This document shows positions 1 through 8,306 of a stretch of DNA of 64,000 bases, piece by piece. Origin of the DNA: Peptoniphilus harei (GTDB taxonomy: Bacteria; Bacillota; Clostridia; Tissierellales; Peptoniphilaceae); contig NZ_UATM01000032.1 in the NCBI RefSeq assembly GCF_900454685.1, positions 806,001 through 870,000 of the forward strand. Direction: 5' to 3'. The stretch's first letter is position 1; every line of letters begins with the position of its first letter. The translations under genes and the position numbers were made by a program. The notes beneath the pieces were generated by a model. That model saw only the letters and a program-made list of their open reading frames with translations, was not told where the DNA came from and did not search any database.

Positions 1-1
1 A

Positions 2-739
2 TTAGAAAAACTTGAGGATAATATAGAAATTTTGGACATCAATGGTGGTACTTTTAGACTTGCTATTCCAAGAGAAGCTTACGCAATTATTAGTACAGAT
101 TTGGATAAAGATCAAATAGACAAGATTCTTGATAACTTTGAAAGAGAGCTTCATTATGAATATAATTCTTTTTCAGATACTATTTGTGTTAATTCTGAAG
201 AGTCAAACTCTGAACAAGAAGCAATAAATTCTGAAGATTTTAATAAGATAATAAATATTATAAAATTATATCCTAATGGAATTTTTGAAGTAGATCCTAA
301 AAATCATGTAGTTATTTCATCTAATAATTTAGGCGAAGTTAAAATTGAAGATGATTGTGTTAAATTTATTAATGAGATAAGGGCTATGGAAAAATCTCAA
401 GTAGAATACACTTACAATAAAATTTCTACGATTTCGGATATATATGGTGGTGATGTAAAGATCTATGCAGAATACCCAGGTTGGAGATTTAACCCTGATA
501 GCAAATTAAGAGATATCTATAAGGAAATTTTTGAAAAAGAACTCAATAAAAAATTAGAAATAAAAGTCTCACCTGCCGGTTTAGAAGCAGGATATCTAAT
601 AAACAAGAAGCCTAGTCTTGATATTATTAGTGTTGGGCCAGATCACACAGGTCTTCACAGTCCTTCTGAATCAGCAAATATTCCATCTGTGATAAATTTT
701 TATGAATCTTTTAAAGTGTTTCTAAAAGAAATAGCTTAA
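2..739 (+). CDS. pepD: Aminoacyl-histidine dipeptidase (PepD, M20 family), 3' part
   Basis: The gene is cut by the left edge; the frame is open from base 2. The visible 245 residues match the C-terminal half of the PepD/cytosol non-specific dipeptidase family: the AGLEAG segment, then a GPDHTGLHSPSE motif, whose late His corresponds to the last zinc ligand of the M20 di-zinc centre (family knowledge). The protein should be a cytoplasmic metallopeptidase cleaving dipeptides. The family usually has a conserved His just before AGLE; here the residue is Pro (VSPAGLE), a mild oddity. An internal TTG at 32 is not a real start, because coding continues upstream. The gene ends before a hairpin terminator. 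Confidence 0.8.
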   Translation, partial: LEKLEDNIEILDINGGTFRLAIPREAYAIISTDLDKDQIDKILDNFERELHYEYNSFSDTICVNSEESNSEQEAINSEDFNKIINIIKLYPNGIFEVDPKNHVVISSNNLGEVKIEDDCVKFINEIRAMEKSQVEYTYNKISTISDIYGGDVKIYAEYPGWRFNPDSKLRDIYKEIFEKELNKKLEIKVSPAGLEAGYLINKKPSLDIISVGPDHTGLHSPSESANIPSVINFYESFKVFLKEIA

Positions 740-795
740 GTAAGAAGACATTTTGATAAATATAAGTTTGTTAAAGAAATAATGAAATTGACAGG

Positions 796-830
796 GACGA
801 GGCTGCTAACAGGCTCGTCTCCTTATTATA
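796..830 (+). terminator. Intrinsic terminator after pepD
   Basis: GACGAG (796-801) pairs with CTCGTC (814-819). An inner CTG/CAG pair continues the stem across a G-G mismatch. A T-rich tract follows. Confidence 0.65.
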
Positions 831-880
831 TTTTTATTAGTAATTAATAAAATGATTTTGGCACAATATATTTAATAACT

Positions 881-986
881 AAGAGACTAGAATCAATTAA
901 TTAGGAAAGTCTGATAAAAATCCATTTATTTTTATTTTGACGAATACAACACCTAATTACTGAAATCTTAGGAGGTGGAGTCTCTT
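881..986 (+). promoter_or_regulatory. Structured 5' leader of the DMT transporter, riboswitch-like, class unknown
   Basis: AAGAGACT (881-888) is perfectly complementary to AGTCTCTT (979-986), closing a domain of about 106 nt. Inside it TAATTAGG (898-905) is perfectly complementary to CCTAATTA (952-959). The same CCTAA (952-956) can instead pair with TTAGG (968-972), which would bury the AGGAGG at 970-975. The arrangement therefore offers two mutually exclusive folds, one of them hiding a Shine-Dalgarno. I could not match the conserved sequence of any riboswitch class I know. That AGGAGG lies 26 nt before the ATG at 1002, too far for ordinary use, which also suggests a regulatory role. Confidence 0.4.
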
Positions 987-1001
987 AAATAGAGAAGAAT
1001 T

Positions 1002-1853
1002 ATGAGCTATGAAAAGAAAGGTTATATTTCAATTTTTATTGCAGTAGTTCTTTGGAGCTTGTCGGGTTTTATTGTAAAGACTGTTGATGCAAGTGCAATT
1101 TGGATAACTCTAATAAGAAGTGCTGGAGGATTTATTTTTTTATCAGGATTTATTAAATCCAAGCCTATTAAACCAAAAAAATATTTAGTCTTGGCGGCAG
1201 TTTCAATGTCACTATTCTTGTTGACACTGACAATTACAACACAGATTTCAACTTCGGCTATGGCTATTTCTCTACAATATACAGCACCAATGTATCTAAT
1301 TGCCTATAACTTTATTAAATATAAAAATATAAAAAAGAAGAATATACTTGTCTTCACTTTCATATTTATTGGAGTTATAGTAAATATTTTGAGGATCTTT
1401 AGGGATAGGAATTACCTAGCTATACTAACAGGACTTGCCATAGGATTGTCCTTTGTATGCTATTCGCAGTTTTTACAAAAGGTTGAAGAAGGAAACCCCC
1501 TTGGCATAGTTTCAATTATAAATTTAATTTGCTGTGGTCTTTATGCCTTGGCTCTTCTTTTTAACTTTGGGAATCCACCCACAAAGATTTCTGACATTAT
1601 TTTAATTGTCTTGGCGGGAATTTCAATTTCAGGACTTTCTTATGCTCTTTACTCTTGGGGGCTAAGAAGGGTCAAGTTAGAGAAGGCAGTTATAATTGCA
1701 CTTGCAGAACCAATTCTAAATCCAATTTGGGTCTTGCTCTTTAATGGAGAAGTCCCTCCAAGAAATGTAATAATAGGCATGGCATTTATACTTGGAGGTG
1801 CCTTGGTGGATGTCTTCTTAAGTAAGGAAGAAGGAAAAGAAATTGAAGCTTAA
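1002..1853 (+). CDS. EamA/DMT-family metabolite transporter
   Basis: This 283-residue protein is almost entirely hydrophobic, with about ten predicted membrane segments in two halves. The second half carries the typical AEPILNPIWVLLFNGE stretch of EamA (drug/metabolite transporter superfamily) exporters. Substrate is unknown; the family includes amino-acid and nucleoside-type exporters. It is monocistronic, flanked by terminators, with a structured leader (881-986). The ATG at 1002 has only a weak purine-rich AGAGAAG directly upstream. Confidence 0.85.
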   Translation: MSYEKKGYISIFIAVVLWSLSGFIVKTVDASAIWITLIRSAGGFIFLSGFIKSKPIKPKKYLVLAAVSMSLFLLTLTITTQISTSAMAISLQYTAPMYLIAYNFIKYKNIKKKNILVFTFIFIGVIVNILRIFRDRNYLAILTGLAIGLSFVCYSQFLQKVEEGNPLGIVSIINLICCGLYALALLFNFGNPPTKISDIILIVLAGISISGLSYALYSWGLRRVKLEKAVIIALAEPILNPIWVLLFNGEVPPRNVIIGMAFILGGALVDVFLSKEEGKEIEA

Positions 1854-1891
1854 CTTAAAGATAAAAAATCAATATATTATAGAAGAAATTG

Positions 1892-1925
1892 TCTCAAGTC
1901 ATGTAATTGGCTTGGGATTTTTTAT
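1892..1925 (+). terminator. Intrinsic terminator after the DMT gene
   Basis: CTCAAGTC and GGCTTGGG form an 8-bp stem including G-U pairs. ATTTTTTATTT follows. Confidence 0.75.
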
Positions 1926-2009
1926 TTATAGTTTTTTTATCTTCAATATGGGTAATAGATATCAGTAAGAAATTATTTTTACTATATTATTTTAATTAAA
2001 GGAGGAAAA

Positions 2010-2429
2010 ATGAAGAATTTTGTTGATGAATTTAAAGAGTTTATAGCGCAAGGTAATGTTATGGACATGGCTGTGGGTGTTATCATAGGTGGTGCCTTTG
2101 GTAAAATCGTTTCAAGCCTTGTAGAAAATATTTTAATGCCTTTAATTGGCATCTTACTTGGAGGAGTTAGCTTCGAAGATCTTGCTGTTACAGTGGGAAC
2201 TGCTGAGGTTAAGTACGGAATATTTTTACAATCAGTGTTTGACTTCTTGATTATTGCCTTTGTTATTTTCTTAATGATTAAACAAATTGCAAAGGTTACT
2301 GACAAATTCAAGAAGGAAGAAGAAGCTCCAGCTCCAACTGAAAAGGAATGTCCTTTCTGTAAGTCTAAAATTGATATTAATGCAACAAGATGTCCACACT
2401 GTACATCTGAATTAGGAAGTGTAAAATGA
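2010..2429 (+). CDS. mscL: Large-conductance mechanosensitive channel MscL with C-terminal zinc ribbon
   Basis: The N-terminus ([20 protein letters not shown]) is the diagnostic MscL pore helix. A second membrane helix lies at about residues 70-92. The channel opens under membrane tension and protects against hypo-osmotic lysis. Residues of about 112-132 add a CPFC...CPHC zinc-ribbon-like tail in place of an ordinary amphipathic end; such tails occur in some Firmicute MscL proteins (recollection). AAAGGAGG precedes the ATG. The stop overlaps the next start (ATGA), so it is translationally coupled to the patatin gene. Confidence 0.95.
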   Translation: MKNFVDEFKEFIAQGNVMDMAVGVIIGGAFGKIVSSLVENILMPLIGILLGGVSFEDLAVTVGTAEVKYGIFLQSVFDFLIIAFVIFLMIKQIAKVTDKFKKEEEAPAPTEKECPFCKSKIDINATRCPHCTSELGSVK

Positions 2430-3457
2430 AAAAATGGGCATTAGTCCTCGAAGGTGGAGGAGCTAAGGGTGCCTACCAAGTAGGCGCCTACTTCGCCCTC
2501 ATGGAAATGGGATTCGACTTTTCAAAAATTGTTGGAACTAGCATAGGTGCCTTTAATGGAGCTATGTTTGCCCAAGGGGATGCCTATGAATGTTTTAAGG
2601 CTTGGAAGTCTTTAGACTTTTCGGCTTTTGAAAATGAATTACAAGAAATAGAGAGAGACGAAAATCTTTTTACAAAAATAGTGGAAAAGCTTCGTAAACA
2701 TGATATCAGGATTCCAGAGCTAACCAGGTCACCTTATCCTCTCTTTAAGTTGGTGGATCAATTTATAGATGAAGATAAACTAAGGGAATCTGATGTGGAC
2801 TTTGGAATTTGCACAGTAAATGTGTCTGACCTCAAGGTTGATAGACTATTTAAGGAAGATATTGAAAAGGGACTTTTAAAGGACTATATTATTGCTTCTT
2901 GTTACCTTCCTGTTTTCAAGCTACAACGTCTTCACGGCAAGTATTTTATTGACGGAGGTTTTGCATCACCAGCTCCCATGGAGATGATTGATGACGACAC
3001 TGACATTGTCTTAGTTAGACTTTCTAAGACTCCTCTTAAAAATATTGAGAGGGCAAATTATATTATTAAGCCAAGTCATGATTTAGGGTCTTCTCTTGGC
3101 TTTGACAAGAACAGGGCCGATGACTTGATAAAACTTGGCTATTTTGATGCCTTTCGTGCTGTTAAGGGCCTAAGGGGTGAAGAATATTATATTATGCCCC
3201 TTGATGAAGAAGAGAGCTTAAAGTATATTTACAGGCTCTTAAAGGATAAAATCAATGAAAGCGAAAATAAGCTTGCCAGGACAATTTTTGAGGATTATGC
3301 TCCAAAGCTTGCTGAAGACTTGGAGATGTCAGAGAACTTTAGGTATGATGAGCTCCTATATAAGCTTCTGGAAAAAGAGGGTAATAGGAAGAAAATTGAC
3401 AGATTTAGAGTTTATACAGTAGAAGAATTTATGAGGGAGATAGAAAATGTCAACTGA
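2426..3457 (+). CDS. Patatin-like phospholipase
   Basis: This is a 343-residue acyl hydrolase of the patatin/RssA type. It shows the oxyanion loop GGGAKGAYQ (about residues 10-18), the nucleophile elbow GTSIG (38-42) and the dyad Asp in IDGGF (about 176). These are the Ser-Asp catalytic dyad signatures, so it probably hydrolyses membrane or other lipid esters at the inner face of the membrane; no signal peptide is seen. It overlaps mscL by 4 nt and the nudix gene by 11 nt, indicating a three-gene operon. Physiological substrate unknown. Confidence 0.88.
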   Translation: MKKWALVLEGGGAKGAYQVGAYFALMEMGFDFSKIVGTSIGAFNGAMFAQGDAYECFKAWKSLDFSAFENELQEIERDENLFTKIVEKLRKHDIRIPELTRSPYPLFKLVDQFIDEDKLRESDVDFGICTVNVSDLKVDRLFKEDIEKGLLKDYIIASCYLPVFKLQRLHGKYFIDGGFASPAPMEMIDDDTDIVLVRLSKTPLKNIERANYIIKPSHDLGSSLGFDKNRADDLIKLGYFDAFRAVKGLRGEEYYIMPLDEEESLKYIYRLLKDKINESENKLARTIFEDYAPKLAEDLEMSENFRYDELLYKLLEKEGNRKKIDRFRVYTVEEFMREIENVN

Positions 3458-4076
3458 CCAAGACTTAAATTTAAGAAAAATTAAAGCCAAGGTCCAAGGA
3501 AGAAAGCCTCTGCCTGTTGATGTGAAAAATAGGTTTTCCGTTATGATTCCCCTTATAAAAAGAGACGGGGAAATTCACCTTCTCTTTGAGAAGAGGGCCT
3601 TCACTCTTAGAAATCAACCTGGTGAAATTTCTTTTCCAGGGGGAAGGATTGAAAAGGGAGAGAGTCCAAGAGAGGCAGCTGTTAGAGAGACTGCAGAAGA
3701 GCTTTTGATTTCAGGAAGGGAAATTGAAATTTATTCTGAGGGAGACTTTGTGGTCAATCCCTATGCAGCAATTATTTACACCTTTGTTGGAGAAATCAAA
3801 AAGGATTTTGATAAAATTTCTCCATCTGAAGATGAGGTGGAAAAAGTTTTTACAGTTCCTCTTTCTTATTTTTTAAAGACTAAACCAAAATCCTATAAGA
3901 TCAATTTAAGGGTTGAAAGGAACAAGGAGTTTCCTTATCACTTGATACCCAATGGAGTCAACTACAAGTTTAAGAGGGGGAGAGAAGAAGTCCTCTTCTA
4001 TGAATATGAAGATGAAATTATCTGGGGATTTACTGCCAAGATGGCAAGAAGGTTTGTAGAAAACCTAATGTCTTAA
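3447..4076 (+). CDS. NUDIX hydrolase, CoA pyrophosphatase-like (NudL/UPF0035 type)
   Basis: The protein has 209 residues with a Nudix box GGRIEKGESPREAAVRETAE followed by EL. It is preceded by the LLFEKRAFTLRNQPGEISF segment, which matches the UPF0035 signature of CoA diphosphatases (family knowledge). Likely reaction: hydrolysis of CoA to 3',5'-ADP and phosphopantetheine; other nucleoside diphosphate derivatives are possible. The start overlaps the end of the patatin gene. An intrinsic terminator follows. Confidence 0.8.
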   Translation: MSTDQDLNLRKIKAKVQGRKPLPVDVKNRFSVMIPLIKRDGEIHLLFEKRAFTLRNQPGEISFPGGRIEKGESPREAAVRETAEELLISGREIEIYSEGDFVVNPYAAIIYTFVGEIKKDFDKISPSEDEVEKVFTVPLSYFLKTKPKSYKINLRVERNKEFPYHLIPNGVNYKFKRGREEVLFYEYEDEIIWGFTAKMARRFVENLMS

Positions 4077-4090
4077 TTTAAAATTTATAA

Positions 4091-4139
4091 AAAAAGCTTA
4101 GAAAATTATAAGTGGATAATAATTTTTTAAGCTTTTTTA
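4091..4139 (+). terminator. Intrinsic terminator after the nudix gene
   Basis: AAAAAGCTTA (4091-4100) pairs with TAAGCTTTTT (4128-4137), extended by GAAAATT/AATTTTTT. A T run follows. Confidence 0.75.
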
Positions 4140-4498
4140 TTTTCTATTTTATATTGAAAACATTTTAGGAAAATAAATTTTATACATTTTAAGATTAAAA
4201 TTAATTTTTAATTCAATTTAAAATAATAAGTTTTCTATAGAAAGAAAATATTTTTTACTTGGTTAATAAATTAGAAATTATAAAAGACTTACGAGACAAA
4301 TTTTAGGTGTAAATAATAAATTTTTATTCAAAAATTGACAAAAAAGCATAGAAATGTCAAGGTTTTTTGTAATAAAAATGTAATATAAGGAGAAGAATGG
4401 CTATATTACTTGCTTTCAGCCTATAGATATTTTTGATTTAAAATACATCTATTTTGTTCAAATTATAGAATGGCTCAACCAAGCCAATTTATAGGAGA
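4140..4498 (+). other. AT-rich intergenic stretch with small inverted repeats
   Basis: No gene of normal size is seen. Three details stand out. TTGACA/TGTCAA forms an inverted repeat at 4335-4360. A 9-codon ORF at 4397-4426 (MAILLAFSL) has a good AAGGAG upstream. A TGGCT/AGCCA hairpin lies at 4471-4486 without a T tail. Function unknown. Confidence 0.4.
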
Positions 4499-4515
4499 TT
4501 TACAAAAAAGTTACA
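4499..4515. promoter_or_regulatory. WalR/PhoP-type box upstream of the G5/3D gene promoter
   Basis: TTTACA (4499) and GTTACA (4510) are 11 bp apart. Read on the minus strand this is TGTAAC-N5-TGTAAA, an exact match to the WalR consensus TGTWAH-N5-TGTWAH. It sits directly upstream of the -35. PhoP boxes (TTHACA repeats) are very similar, so PhoP is an alternative binder. Confidence 0.5.
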
Positions 4516-4521
4516 GAAAAA

Positions 4522-4550
4522 TTGACAAATCTTAAATTTTTTAATATACT
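4522..4550 (+). promoter_or_regulatory. Sigma-A promoter of the G5/3D gene
   Basis: TTGACA (4522-4527) and TATACT (4545-4550) are separated by exactly 17 bp, a near-consensus vegetative promoter. Confidence 0.75.
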
Positions 4551-4568
4551 CTTTAAAGGTTAGAAGAG

Positions 4569-4585
4569 GTTACAAAGTAGTAACA
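4569..4585. promoter_or_regulatory. Second WalR-type box, downstream of the promoter
   Basis: GTTACA (4569) and GTAACA (4580) are 11 bp apart. The minus strand reads TGTTAC-N5-TGTTAC, again matching TGTWAH-N5-TGTWAH. Its place between the -10 and the start codon would suit repression. Confidence 0.45.
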
Positions 4586-4626
4586 AAATTTACAAACTTG
4601 TAACTGAATTTATGGAGGTAATATTT

Positions 4627-5613
4627 TTGAGTAAAAAGAACATTTTTAGAAATGCGAAATTTATACTTATAGCCTTGGCCCTTGTGTCAATCCTAACAAT
4701 GGGTTTTAGCACGGCTCTAGGCAAAGACGTTGAACTAAATATCAACGGACAAACAAAGACAGTATTTACATACGAAAAGACAGTAGGCAGCTTCTTGGAA
4801 AAAGAAGGCATTGTTCTTAAGAACAAGGACCTTGTAAGCCCAAGCCTTGATGAAGAGATTACTAAGGATTCAAAGATTGTGATTACTTCACCAAAGTCTT
4901 ACCACATAAAAGATGGTAACAAGACTTTAATTGCCGAAGCTAATGGCTACACAGTTGCTGATGTACTTGAAAATCTTGGCATTAAACTAAGTAAACTTGA
5001 TAGGGTTTCTCTTCCACTTGACGAAATTGCTAAAGAAGGAATGGAAATCAAGATCGACAGAGTTGTTGAAGAAAACATAGAAAACAAGCTAGAAATTCCT
5101 TTTGAAACAGAAACTCGTGAAAACAATGAAATGTTTGAAGGTGAAAAAAATGTAATCACTAAGGGACAAGTTGGAGAAAAGCTAGAAAACCTAAAGAACA
5201 CTTATGTAAATGGAAATTTAGAATCAACTGAAGTTATAAAAAGTGAAATTACAAAGGAGCCTGTAAAGGAAGTTGTTGAAGTTGGAACTAAAAAAGGAAC
5301 TGCAGCTCCTAATGGCAAGTCAGCTAAGAGAGTAATTGTTATGCAAGCTACTGCTTACGACCCTACAGCAGGTTCAAAAACTGCTATGGGAACAAGAGCA
5401 AGAGTTGGGGCAGTTGCAGTTGACCCTAAGGTTATACCACTAGGCTCAAAGCTTTACATCGAAAGTATGGACGGCTTTGCAACTTACGGATATGCTACAG
5501 CAGAAGATACTGGTGGAGCAATTAAGGGAAATAGAATTGACTTATTCTACAGCACAAGTGCCCAAGCTAGAAATTTTGGCAGAAGAAATGTAAAAGTTTA
5601 TGTACTTGATTAA
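4627..5613 (+). CDS. DUF348-G5-3D cell-wall protein (YabE-like)
   Basis: A secreted peptidoglycan-active protein. Domain order: signal/anchor helix at residues 8-30; two DUF348 (ubiquitin-like) modules at about 32-75 and 88-135; a G5 domain at about 140-220; a C-terminal 3D domain at about 240-328 with the conserved ATAYDPT start and two Asp residues (AEDTGG, NRIDLF) of the lytic-transglycosylase-like active site. This is the layout of YabE/resuscitation-promoting-factor-like proteins. An upstream in-frame ATG at 4612 overlaps the GGAGGT (4614-4619), so that SD selects the TTG at 4627 with 7-nt spacing. It is monocistronic, under a strong promoter with two WalR-like boxes. Confidence 0.88.
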   Translation: MSKKNIFRNAKFILIALALVSILTMGFSTALGKDVELNINGQTKTVFTYEKTVGSFLEKEGIVLKNKDLVSPSLDEEITKDSKIVITSPKSYHIKDGNKTLIAEANGYTVADVLENLGIKLSKLDRVSLPLDEIAKEGMEIKIDRVVEENIENKLEIPFETETRENNEMFEGEKNVITKGQVGEKLENLKNTYVNGNLESTEVIKSEITKEPVKEVVEVGTKKGTAAPNGKSAKRVIVMQATAYDPTAGSKTAMGTRARVGAVAVDPKVIPLGSKLYIESMDGFATYGYATAEDTGGAIKGNRIDLFYSTSAQARNFGRRNVKVYVLD

Positions 5614-5617
5614 GAGA

Positions 5618-5640
5618 GTCCTGGTAACAGGACTTTTTTT
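5618..5640 (+). terminator. Intrinsic terminator after the G5/3D gene
   Basis: GTCCTG-GTAA-CAGGAC is a perfect 6-bp stem with tetraloop, followed by seven T. Confidence 0.92.
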
Positions 5641-5815
5641 ATTGGAATTTTTGATTTATAGAAAATTTTAAATTTTAAAAAATTTACCTTTGAAAAATCT
5701 ACAAGAAAATTAAAATTTATAACTTGTAGAGAGAAAGTCAAAATAATTTTTAAATTTAATATTATTCATTTAAAAGAACCAATATTTAACTTATAATATA
5801 AACGAGGATGATTTT

Positions 5816-6709
5816 ATGAAATTAAATGAACATGAACTCGTCGATAGATATATTTATTATTTGCAAAGATACATTCCCTATGACAAGCAAGAAGCTGCCA
5901 AAGAGGATTTTTTAGATATACTGAGAGATAGACTTCCGGAAATTTACACGGAAGAAGATATAAAAAAAGAATTAAATAGGATGGGAAACCCCTACGAGTT
6001 TGCAGGAGCCTATAGCGAACCAGGCAATTTTCTCATAAGTGGGAAGAACTATGAAATTTTTAAGGCATTTTTAAAGATTTTATCAATATCTGCCCTTATT
6101 GGACTTATAGTCTTTACCTTTAACTACTTTAGACGCTTTCAAGGGACAGGTTTGTTTGACGTCTTAAAGAGTCTTGTCGTTAGCATTTTTATCTTGAGTC
6201 TTTTGCCATCTTGGATCTGCGAAAAGATTAAGACTACAAAGATTTTAAATGCCCTAATGGAAGAATGGGACATTGATAAGCTTTACGAATCTCAAAAGCT
6301 AAAGCTTGAAGTTTATGAAATTGGACTTCTCATGGTTAAGTTTTCTATGTTTTTTATGCTACAGATTTACATTTTGACTGCCAGCATTAATATTTCCATA
6401 GTTACTTATTCCTTTATCATGCTTTTATTTTTTATTAATGTGCTTTCTGTCAACTTGAAATTTTCAGAAAACACAATTTTTTCCATGACTATGTATGTGG
6501 AATATTTTGTGGACATCTTTAGCATTATTAGTTTGATTTTTGTTACAAGCTATTTTATGCCAAGGATCTTTGCCATAAAGATAATAATCCTATGCAATAT
6601 TATTAATTTAATTTTAAATTCTTACACTATTTCTAAGTCAAAAAATATATTGTTATCGCGAAAAAAGAGAAAGAAAAACAGAAGAAGAAACAAAAAAGAC
6701 AGAGATTGA
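5816..6709 (+). CDS. Membrane protein with N-terminal HAAS/DUF1700-like domain
   Basis: This is a 297-residue protein. Residues 1-75 form a soluble helical region ending in NRMGNPYEFAGAYSEPG, which resembles the HAAS/DUF1700 domain closing motif (LGxPxxxAxxY), often found in proteins paired with PadR-type regulators. About six hydrophobic segments follow, then a very basic tail (RKKRKKNRRRNKK). No PadR gene lies next to it. Function unknown; possibly a membrane sensor or regulator. A TATAAT at 5792-5797 and GAGGATGA precede the ATG. Confidence 0.6.
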   Translation: MKLNEHELVDRYIYYLQRYIPYDKQEAAKEDFLDILRDRLPEIYTEEDIKKELNRMGNPYEFAGAYSEPGNFLISGKNYEIFKAFLKILSISALIGLIVFTFNYFRRFQGTGLFDVLKSLVVSIFILSLLPSWICEKIKTTKILNALMEEWDIDKLYESQKLKLEVYEIGLLMVKFSMFFMLQIYILTASINISIVTYSFIMLLFFINVLSVNLKFSENTIFSMTMYVEYFVDIFSIISLIFVTSYFMPRIFAIKIIILCNIINLILNSYTISKSKNILLSRKKRKKNRRRNKKDRD

Positions 6710-6736
6710 ACTCAAGGCCAATCCCTGTCTTTTCTT
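6696..6736. terminator. Bidirectional terminator between convergent genes
   Basis: GACAG-A-GATTG pairs with CAATC-C-CTGTC, flanked by A-rich and T-rich tracts. It can serve both the plus-strand membrane gene and the minus-strand glutaredoxin gene. Confidence 0.75.
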
Positions 6737-6747
6737 TTGTTTAAATA

Positions 6748-6987
6748 TTATGCTACATTTTCTTTTAGGTATTTAATAATATCTAGTGATTCATAAAGAG
6801 GCTTATCACCAATGAATAGGCAAGGCACTTGTTTTTTGCCGCCCTTTTCAATTAGGTATTCACGTGCTTCTTTGTCTTCGTCTATATTTTTAATTTCTAC
6901 AGAATCAATGCCCTTGTCTTCCATAAAAGATTCTACCTTTTTACAAAATGGGCAAGTTGTTCCTACATATAAAGTTAATTTTTCCAT
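6748..6987 (-). CDS. Glutaredoxin-family thiol-disulfide oxidoreductase
   Basis: A 79-residue thioredoxin-fold protein. It has the active site TTCPFCKK at about residues 10-17, the cis-Pro loop QVPCLF at about 53-58 and the GDKPLYESLDI end helix of glutaredoxins. It should reduce disulfides or mixed thiols in the cytoplasm. The longer open frame upstream (to 7122) is not used: GGAGGG sits 6 nt before the ATG at 6987. Divergent from the gene at 7094. Confidence 0.88.
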   Translation of the reverse strand: MEKLTLYVGTTCPFCKKVESFMEDKGIDSVEIKNIDEDKEAREYLIEKGGKKQVPCLFIGDKPLYESLDIIKYLKENVA

Positions 6988-7062
6988 ATTATCCCTCCAA
7001 TCTTTTATTACCCAATTAAGGGGAAAGAAAACAAGGGCAGTATTTAAAAGATTAGAGATTTT

Positions 7063-7071
7063 TGGTATAAT
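7063..7071 (+). promoter_or_regulatory. Extended -10 promoter
   Basis: TGGTATAAT, an extended -10 element, lies 23 bp before the GTG start at 7094. The mRNA leader would be very short. Confidence 0.6.
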
Positions 7072-7093
7072 AACATAGATTCGAGGTGATATT

Positions 7094-7540
7094 GTGGGAT
7101 TTTTTGACAGTCTTGATGGCAATTTAAATGACCTAGCTGGAAATTTAAATTATCTAAAGAAAAAACTTGTGAACGAATCACAAGAAATTAAAAAGACAGC
7201 AAGGTTGAGATACGAACTTTTAAATGAAGAGAGAAAACTTAGCGAAGCCTTTGAAAAGCTTGGCAGACACCAATACAAGTCCCTTAGGGGAGAGGGGTCT
7301 GATCTCGATGTTAGTGAGACCTTGCAGGAGATCGATAGGCTAGAGTCAAGAATTTCTTCACTAAAGATGGGCCTTGACCTAAGTGAAAAGACTTCTGGAA
7401 TTGAATTTACAGAAGATGTGACTAGCCCAGGATATGAGGCTTCTTCTTCAATTTTTGTTAGGGATGAAAAAGATACTTCCCATGAAGAAGACCAGGGCTC
7501 AATAATTTTTATAGAAGAAGATGAAGATGAAAATAGATAA
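7094..7540 (+). CDS. Small coiled-coil protein, function unknown
   Basis: This is a 148-residue hydrophilic protein with a GTG start behind GAGGTGAT. Residues 10-50 and 70-100 look like helical coiled coil (many K/E/L heptads). The C-terminal third is strongly acidic, ending in EEDEDENR. I do not recognise a named domain. It is the first gene of the operon leading into hydrolase, MurF-like, ddl, rnr and smpB, and its stop overlaps the next start by 20 nt. A role connected to the cell envelope is only a guess from position. Confidence 0.6.
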   Translation: MGFFDSLDGNLNDLAGNLNYLKKKLVNESQEIKKTARLRYELLNEERKLSEAFEKLGRHQYKSLRGEGSDLDVSETLQEIDRLESRISSLKMGLDLSEKTSGIEFTEDVTSPGYEASSSIFVRDEKDTSHEEDQGSIIFIEEDEDENR

Positions 7541-8297
7541 AGAATTTGTTGAAATAGACGGGATAAAAACTGCATATATAAAGAGGGAGGGCGGCGAGAA
7601 AGTCCTTGTCATTCTCCACGGTTGGGGTGCATATATTGAGTCAATTATGCCAATTTTTAATGCCATCCCCGAAGACTACACAGTTTATGCCTATGATGCA
7701 CCAGGCTTTGGGGACAGTGAAAACCCAAAAGAAGTCATGGGGACCTATGATTATTATGAATTTCTCTTAAAGTTCTTAGACCACTTTAAAATCAATAGGG
7801 CAACCTTTGTTGGTCACTCCTTTGGGGGCAAGACCCTTACGATTTTAGGATCAAAAAATAAGGAAATGGTAGAAAAGCTTATAATAATCGACGCATCAGG
7901 AGTCCTTCCCAAGAGAAAGCTTTCTTATTATACCAAGGTCTATTCCTTTAAGGCAGCAAAAAAGTTCTATATGCTAACTCATGGCAATAATGAAGAGGCT
8001 ATGGCAAAGTTTTATAAAAAACACGGGTCAGATGACTATCAGGCAGCAGATGGAATTATGAGAAAATGCTTTGTAAAGGTTGTTAATGAGTCCACAAGGG
8101 AAGAATTCAAAAACATTGAGGCAGAAACCCTCCTCATTTGGGGAGACAAGGACGAGGCAACTCCCCTTTACATGGGTAAGATATTTGAAGAAGAGATAAA
8201 AAACTCTGGCCTAGTTGTCTTAGAGGGTGCTGGACACTATTCCTACCTTGACAAGTTCGGTCAGTTTAATGCAGTTATCAATTCGTTTTTAGATTAG
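7521..8297 (+). CDS. Alpha/beta hydrolase
   Basis: A 258-residue alpha/beta-hydrolase fold enzyme: HGWG oxyanion loop at about 35, nucleophile elbow GHSFGG at about 100 (Ser), acid Asp in WGDKDEATP at about 210, and catalytic His in GAGHYSYLD at about 237. The complete Ser-Asp-His triad indicates an active esterase or lipase-like enzyme; substrate unknown. It lies immediately before the MurF-like gene with a 9-nt gap, so the pair is probably co-expressed. The start is ATG at 7521 or 7527; neither has a clear SD because it overlaps coding sequence. Confidence 0.85.
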   Translation: MKMKIDKEFVEIDGIKTAYIKREGGEKVLVILHGWGAYIESIMPIFNAIPEDYTVYAYDAPGFGDSENPKEVMGTYDYYEFLLKFLDHFKINRATFVGHSFGGKTLTILGSKNKEMVEKLIIIDASGVLPKRKLSYYTKVYSFKAAKKFYMLTHGNNEEAMAKFYKKHGSDDYQAADGIMRKCFVKVVNESTREEFKNIEAETLLIWGDKDEATPLYMGKIFEEEIKNSGLVVLEGAGHYSYLDKFGQFNAVINSFLD

Positions 8298-8306
8298 GAG
8301 ATTTTA

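Noticed and set aside
881..1001. T-box leader upstream of the DMT gene
   Set aside because: Far too short, and the T-box consensus (AGGGTGGnACCGCG) is not present; only a superficial AGGAGGTGGA.
6988..7122. N-terminal extension of the glutaredoxin frame to 7122
   Set aside because: GGAGGG at proper distance and the family start (MEKLTLYVG) place the start at 6987; the extension would overlap the divergent promoter.
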